Origin: Mycobacterium sp. ACS4331
GTDB taxonomy: Bacteria > Actinomycetota > Actinomycetes > Mycobacteriales > Mycobacteriaceae
DNA: 64,000 nucleotides
Assembly (NCBI RefSeq): GCF_001667265.1
Contig: NZ_LZHW01000004.1
Location: 1-64,000 of the forward strand
Direction of reading: 5' to 3'
Shown: positions 61,851 to 64,000 of the stretch, in pieces
Numbering within the stretch: position 1 is the first letter of the stretch
How the letters are laid out: each line of letters starts with the position of its first letter
Made by a program: the position numbers and the translations under genes
The notes under the pieces: model-generated
Told to the model about the DNA's origin: nothing
Databases searched by the model: none
Seen by the model: only the letters and a program-made list of their open reading frames with translations

Positions 61851-62201
61851 ATGCCGGTGTCGATGAGTTCGGCGCGCTTCGACGAGCTGGTCTCCGACGC
61901 GCTGGACCGGATTCCACCCAAACTCGCCGCGGCGCTCGACAACGTCGTCGTGCTCGTGGAGGACCACAATCCCGACGAGCCCGACCTGCTCGGCCTCTAC
62001 GAGGGGGTCGCGCTGACCGAGCGGGACAGCTTCTACGCGGGATCGCTGCCCGACGTCATCACCATCTACCGCGGCGCGCTGCTGCAGATGTGCGACTCGG
62101 AGGCTGAGGTGGTCGACGAGGTCACCATCACGGTCGTGCATGAGATCGCCCACCACTTCGGCATCGACGACGACCGGCTGCACGAACTCGGGTGGGCCTG
62201 A
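61851..62201 (+). CDS. minimal zincin-like metallopeptidase (Rv3836 homologue)
   Basis: 116 residues. Zinc motif His97-Glu98-X2-His101 in VVHEIAHHFGIDDDRLHELGW, with a third ligand Asp or His further on; family of small zinc metallopeptidases (DUF1025 type). The short chain has no propeptide and no signal. Substrate unknown. Starts 4 bases after the septum gene stop. An ATG four codons on (61863) is a possible start. Confidence 0.85.
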   Translation: MPVSMSSARFDELVSDALDRIPPKLAAALDNVVVLVEDHNPDEPDLLGLYEGVALTERDSFYAGSLPDVITIYRGALLQMCDSEAEVVDEVTITVVHEIAHHFGIDDDRLHELGWA

Positions 62202-62250
62202 CCGGGCGCGGCATCACCGCTTTGTCACCGCGCAGTGATAGGAACGGGCC

Positions 62251-62481
62251 ATGGGTGCAAGATGCCGAGCGTGTGACGCCGACGAGGCGCACTGCCACGG
62301 CACGCTGATCGTGCACTGGGCGGGTCGCCCCGAATGCACCGAGAGCGGCTGCGCCACTCCCGAACTGACCATGCACACGTTCGTCGTCGACTGCGACGTG
62401 GTGGCGTGTGAGTGCAGTCAGCCGATCGGGTCCGGCGCCCGCTTCGCGTCCTCCACCGGATTCGCGTCCGGCTCGGGGTAG
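62251..62481 (+). CDS. small Cys-rich hypothetical protein
   Basis: 76 residues. Contains eight cysteines with several CX2C-like pairs (ARCRACDADEAHCHGT, PECTESGC, VDCDVVACECSQ) and a few His, which suggests a zinc ribbon or knuckle. Comparable short proteins occur after the metallopeptidase gene in other mycobacteria, as far as I recall. The 3' end overlaps the converging phosphatase gene by 64 bases, which is unusual, so part of the frame may not be translated. Function unknown. Confidence 0.55.
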   Translation: MGARCRACDADEAHCHGTLIVHWAGRPECTESGCATPELTMHTFVVDCDVVACECSQPIGSGARFASSTGFASGSG

Positions 62482-63104
62482 AAGGGCGGGCTCGCCGCGC
62501 CCCAGTGCACGCAGCTCCAGCGGCCGTCGGTGATCGGCGCGAGCGTCACGGCGTCGGTGTTCGCCAGGTGATGCTCGAGAGCGAAGCTGGCCTCCACCCC
62601 GGCCAGCGTGGCCGCAACCAGTCGGATCGCCGCCCCATGGCTGACCAGGACGATGTCACCGTTCCACTGATCGTCGTCGAGATGACGGAGCCGCAGATCG
62701 TTGACGACGGGCAGGTACCGGTCCAGGACATCGGCGCCGGTCTCGCCGCCGGGCATCGCGATGTTCAGCTCACCCTGATGCCACCGCTGGTAGATCCGGT
62801 TGAACTCGTCGACCGCCTCCTCGTCGTTGCGGTTCTCCAGGTCACCGACCTGCACCTCGTGGAGACCGTCGAACTCGTGGGGCCGCAGGCTGAGCGCACC
62901 CGCGATCTCGGCCGCGGTCTGGCGCGCCCGAATGGCGATCGAATGCCCGAGAAGCGCGGGCTGTCCGGGGGCGTTCTGCGCGAATGCCCGGGCCTGGTCT
63001 CTGCCCAGCGGCGTGAGTTCGGCACCCGGCGGCCGGGTGTCCAGGCGTTTCTCCACGTTGCCGTAGGTCTGTCCGTGCCGGACCAGGATCAGCCGCCCGC
63101 TCAT
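62418..63104 (-). CDS. histidine phosphatase (phosphoglycerate mutase) family protein (Rv3837c homologue)
   Basis: 228 residues from ATG 63104. Catalytic RHG motif LVRHGQTYGN (Arg9, His10), second Arg in SIAIRARQTA, a Glu in LHEVQVGDLENR and the second His in VLVSHGAAIR. Probable phosphatase; the place directly after pheA with a 4-base ATGA overlap is constant in mycobacteria. Substrate not known, the related Rv3837c has phosphatase activity reported on simple phosphoesters. Longer upstream open frame discarded because it is antisense to nothing but extends into pheA. Confidence 0.9.
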   Translation of the reverse strand: MSGRLILVRHGQTYGNVEKRLDTRPPGAELTPLGRDQARAFAQNAPGQPALLGHSIAIRARQTAAEIAGALSLRPHEFDGLHEVQVGDLENRNDEEAVDEFNRIYQRWHQGELNIAMPGGETGADVLDRYLPVVNDLRLRHLDDDQWNGDIVLVSHGAAIRLVAATLAGVEASFALEHHLANTDAVTLAPITDGRWSCVHWGAASPPFYPEPDANPVEDAKRAPDPIG

Positions 63105-64000
63105 GGCTGCTCCCCGGACCGCAGCCGGTTCAGCCACTGCGTGGCGTCGTCGAGTTGTGGCGGCACACTGCCGGTCGCCGCACCTGTGGGCCAGGAACCT
63201 AGGTATCGCACATCTGCACAACGACGGTGCAGCGCTTTGAGTGCCTCGGCGACCGCGATGTCGTCGATGTGGCCGACACAGTCCAGGAAGAACACGTAGG
63301 TGCCGAGTTCGACGCGGGTGGGCCGAGATTCGATGCGGGTCAAGTCGATGTCGCGGATGCCGAACTCGGCGAGGGCGCTGACCAGGGCCCCGGGCACGTT
63401 GTCGAGTTTGAGGACCACCGACGTGCGGTCGGCGCCGGTGCGCGGCGGTGGTGGACCGGGCCGGCCGACGAGCACGAACCGGGTCCGGGCGTTGGGCTCG
63501 TCGACCACCCCGTCGGCGAGCGTGTCCAGTCCGTAGCGGTGGGCCGCCAACGCGGTGCTGACCCCGGCATCGGCCCGGCCACTGCTGACGTCGTCGGCGG
63601 CGCCGGCGTTGGAGATCGCCGGCACGACCTCGGCGTCGGGCAGGTGCTCGTCGAGCCAGCGCCGCACCTGCGCGGCGGCGACGGGAAACGCCGCCACCGA
63701 CCGGACCTCGGCCGCGGCGACGCCGGGACGGACCACAATGCTGAACGCCACATCGAGCGTCAGTTCGGCGAACACCTGCAGCGGCGCGCCCACCGCGAGG
63801 TTGTCGAGCGTGGGGAGCACCGATCCGTCGATGGAGTTCTCGATCGGCACACAGGCGTAGTCGGCGGCGCCCGATCTGACCGCCGCCAACGCCGCGGGCG
63901 TGCTGTCGGTCGGTATGGGGTCGACATCGGCTCCGTCGGGCAGCAGACCCGCCGCGGCCATTCCATTGAGCGCCGCCTCCGAAAACGTCCCTTGGGGTCC
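63101..64000 (-). CDS. pheA: prephenate dehydratase PheA (5' end outside the window)
   Basis: 299 visible residues; the gene continues past base 64000. The window edge shows GPQGTFSEAALNGMAAAG, the conserved N-terminal motif of prephenate dehydratase, so only about ten residues are missing. Further motifs: VPIENSIDGSV, NARTRFVLVG (the TRF catalytic Thr) and a C-terminal ACT domain (DNVPGALVSALAEFGIRDIDLTRIESRP) for feedback control by phenylalanine. Makes phenylpyruvate from prephenate in the cytoplasm. The start in the visible part (63961) is internal. Confidence 0.94.
   Translation of the reverse strand, partial: GPQGTFSEAALNGMAAAGLLPDGADVDPIPTDSTPAALAAVRSGAADYACVPIENSIDGSVLPTLDNLAVGAPLQVFAELTLDVAFSIVVRPGVAAAEVRSVAAFPVAAAQVRRWLDEHLPDAEVVPAISNAGAADDVSSGRADAGVSTALAAHRYGLDTLADGVVDEPNARTRFVLVGRPGPPPPRTGADRTSVVLKLDNVPGALVSALAEFGIRDIDLTRIESRPTRVELGTYVFFLDCVGHIDDIAVAEALKALHRRCADVRYLGSWPTGAATGSVPPQLDDATQWLNRLRSGEQP

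Overview
The window is a high-GC actinobacterial chromosome segment from a Mycobacterium-type organism. It carries the complete mycobacterial cell-wall core in the order known from the M. tuberculosis Rv3789-Rv3838c region: gtrA-like, dprE1, dprE2, aftA, embC, embA, embB, then accD4, pks13, fadD32, culp6, mpt51, fbpA, aftB, ubiA, the PAP2 gene, glfT2, glf, erp, the PGRP amidase, and further on serS and pheA. Several loci present between these blocks in M. tuberculosis are missing (no IS element or fadE35 after embB, no PE_PGRS gene after the amidase, no sulfolipid cluster before serS). This and the extra antigen-85 paralogue suggest a non-tuberculous, probably rapidly growing, species (Mycolicibacterium-like); the species itself cannot be fixed from sequence reading alone.

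Layout. 1-133 is a C/G homopolymer tract that looks like a contig edge. 173-3415 holds a flavin/F420-type split-barrel protein, an AhpD-like peroxidase-fold gene divergent from a MocR regulator, and an HD phosphohydrolase. 3456-17750 is the arabinan operon (DPA synthesis, then the arabinosyltransferases). 17805-24362 is an accessory block on the minus strand: a phytoene-dehydrogenase-like FAD protein coupled to a DUF3556 membrane protein, an MpaB/DUF2236-type oxygenase, a nitroreductase and a DUF4331 protein. 24399-45534 is one long minus-strand run covering mycolate condensation (accD4-pks13-fadD32), mycolyl transfer (mpt51, fbpA, an Ag85C-like gene), a cutinase-like lipase, a DUF732 lipoprotein, and arabinogalactan assembly (aftB, ubiA, PAP2, glfT2, glf).

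45807-48482 has two exported envelope proteins on the plus strand (Erp and a peptidoglycan amidase with LGFP repeats). 48510-50830 carries a HAD phosphatase and two PlsC-type acyltransferases. 51089-52980 carries a CMAH-like MBL/Rieske protein and its small partner. 52981-58904 holds a MOSC protein, a DUF5718 protein, a hemerythrin-like protein and a large SARP/AfsR-type ATPase regulator. 58927-64000 holds serS, a septum-formation membrane protein, a minimal metallopeptidase, a small Cys-rich protein, a phosphoglycerate-mutase-type phosphatase and the 3' part of pheA, which runs off the right edge.

How it works together: DprE1/DprE2 with UbiA and the PAP2 phosphatase supply decaprenylphosphoryl-arabinose; AftA, EmbA/B/C and AftB polymerise arabinan on the galactan built by Glf/GlfT2; AccD4/FadD32/Pks13 make mycolic acids and the antigen-85 proteins attach them. 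Many first genes of transcription units are preceded by a TANNNT box 6-8 nt before the start codon (leaderless pattern), and three envelope/division genes carry GTCACA/GTAACA repeats upstream. No tRNA, rRNA, CRISPR array, IS element or prophage was seen, and no gene-free stretch exceeds 300 bases; the longest gaps (33559-33830, 45535-45806, 50831-51088) are promoter regions described below.
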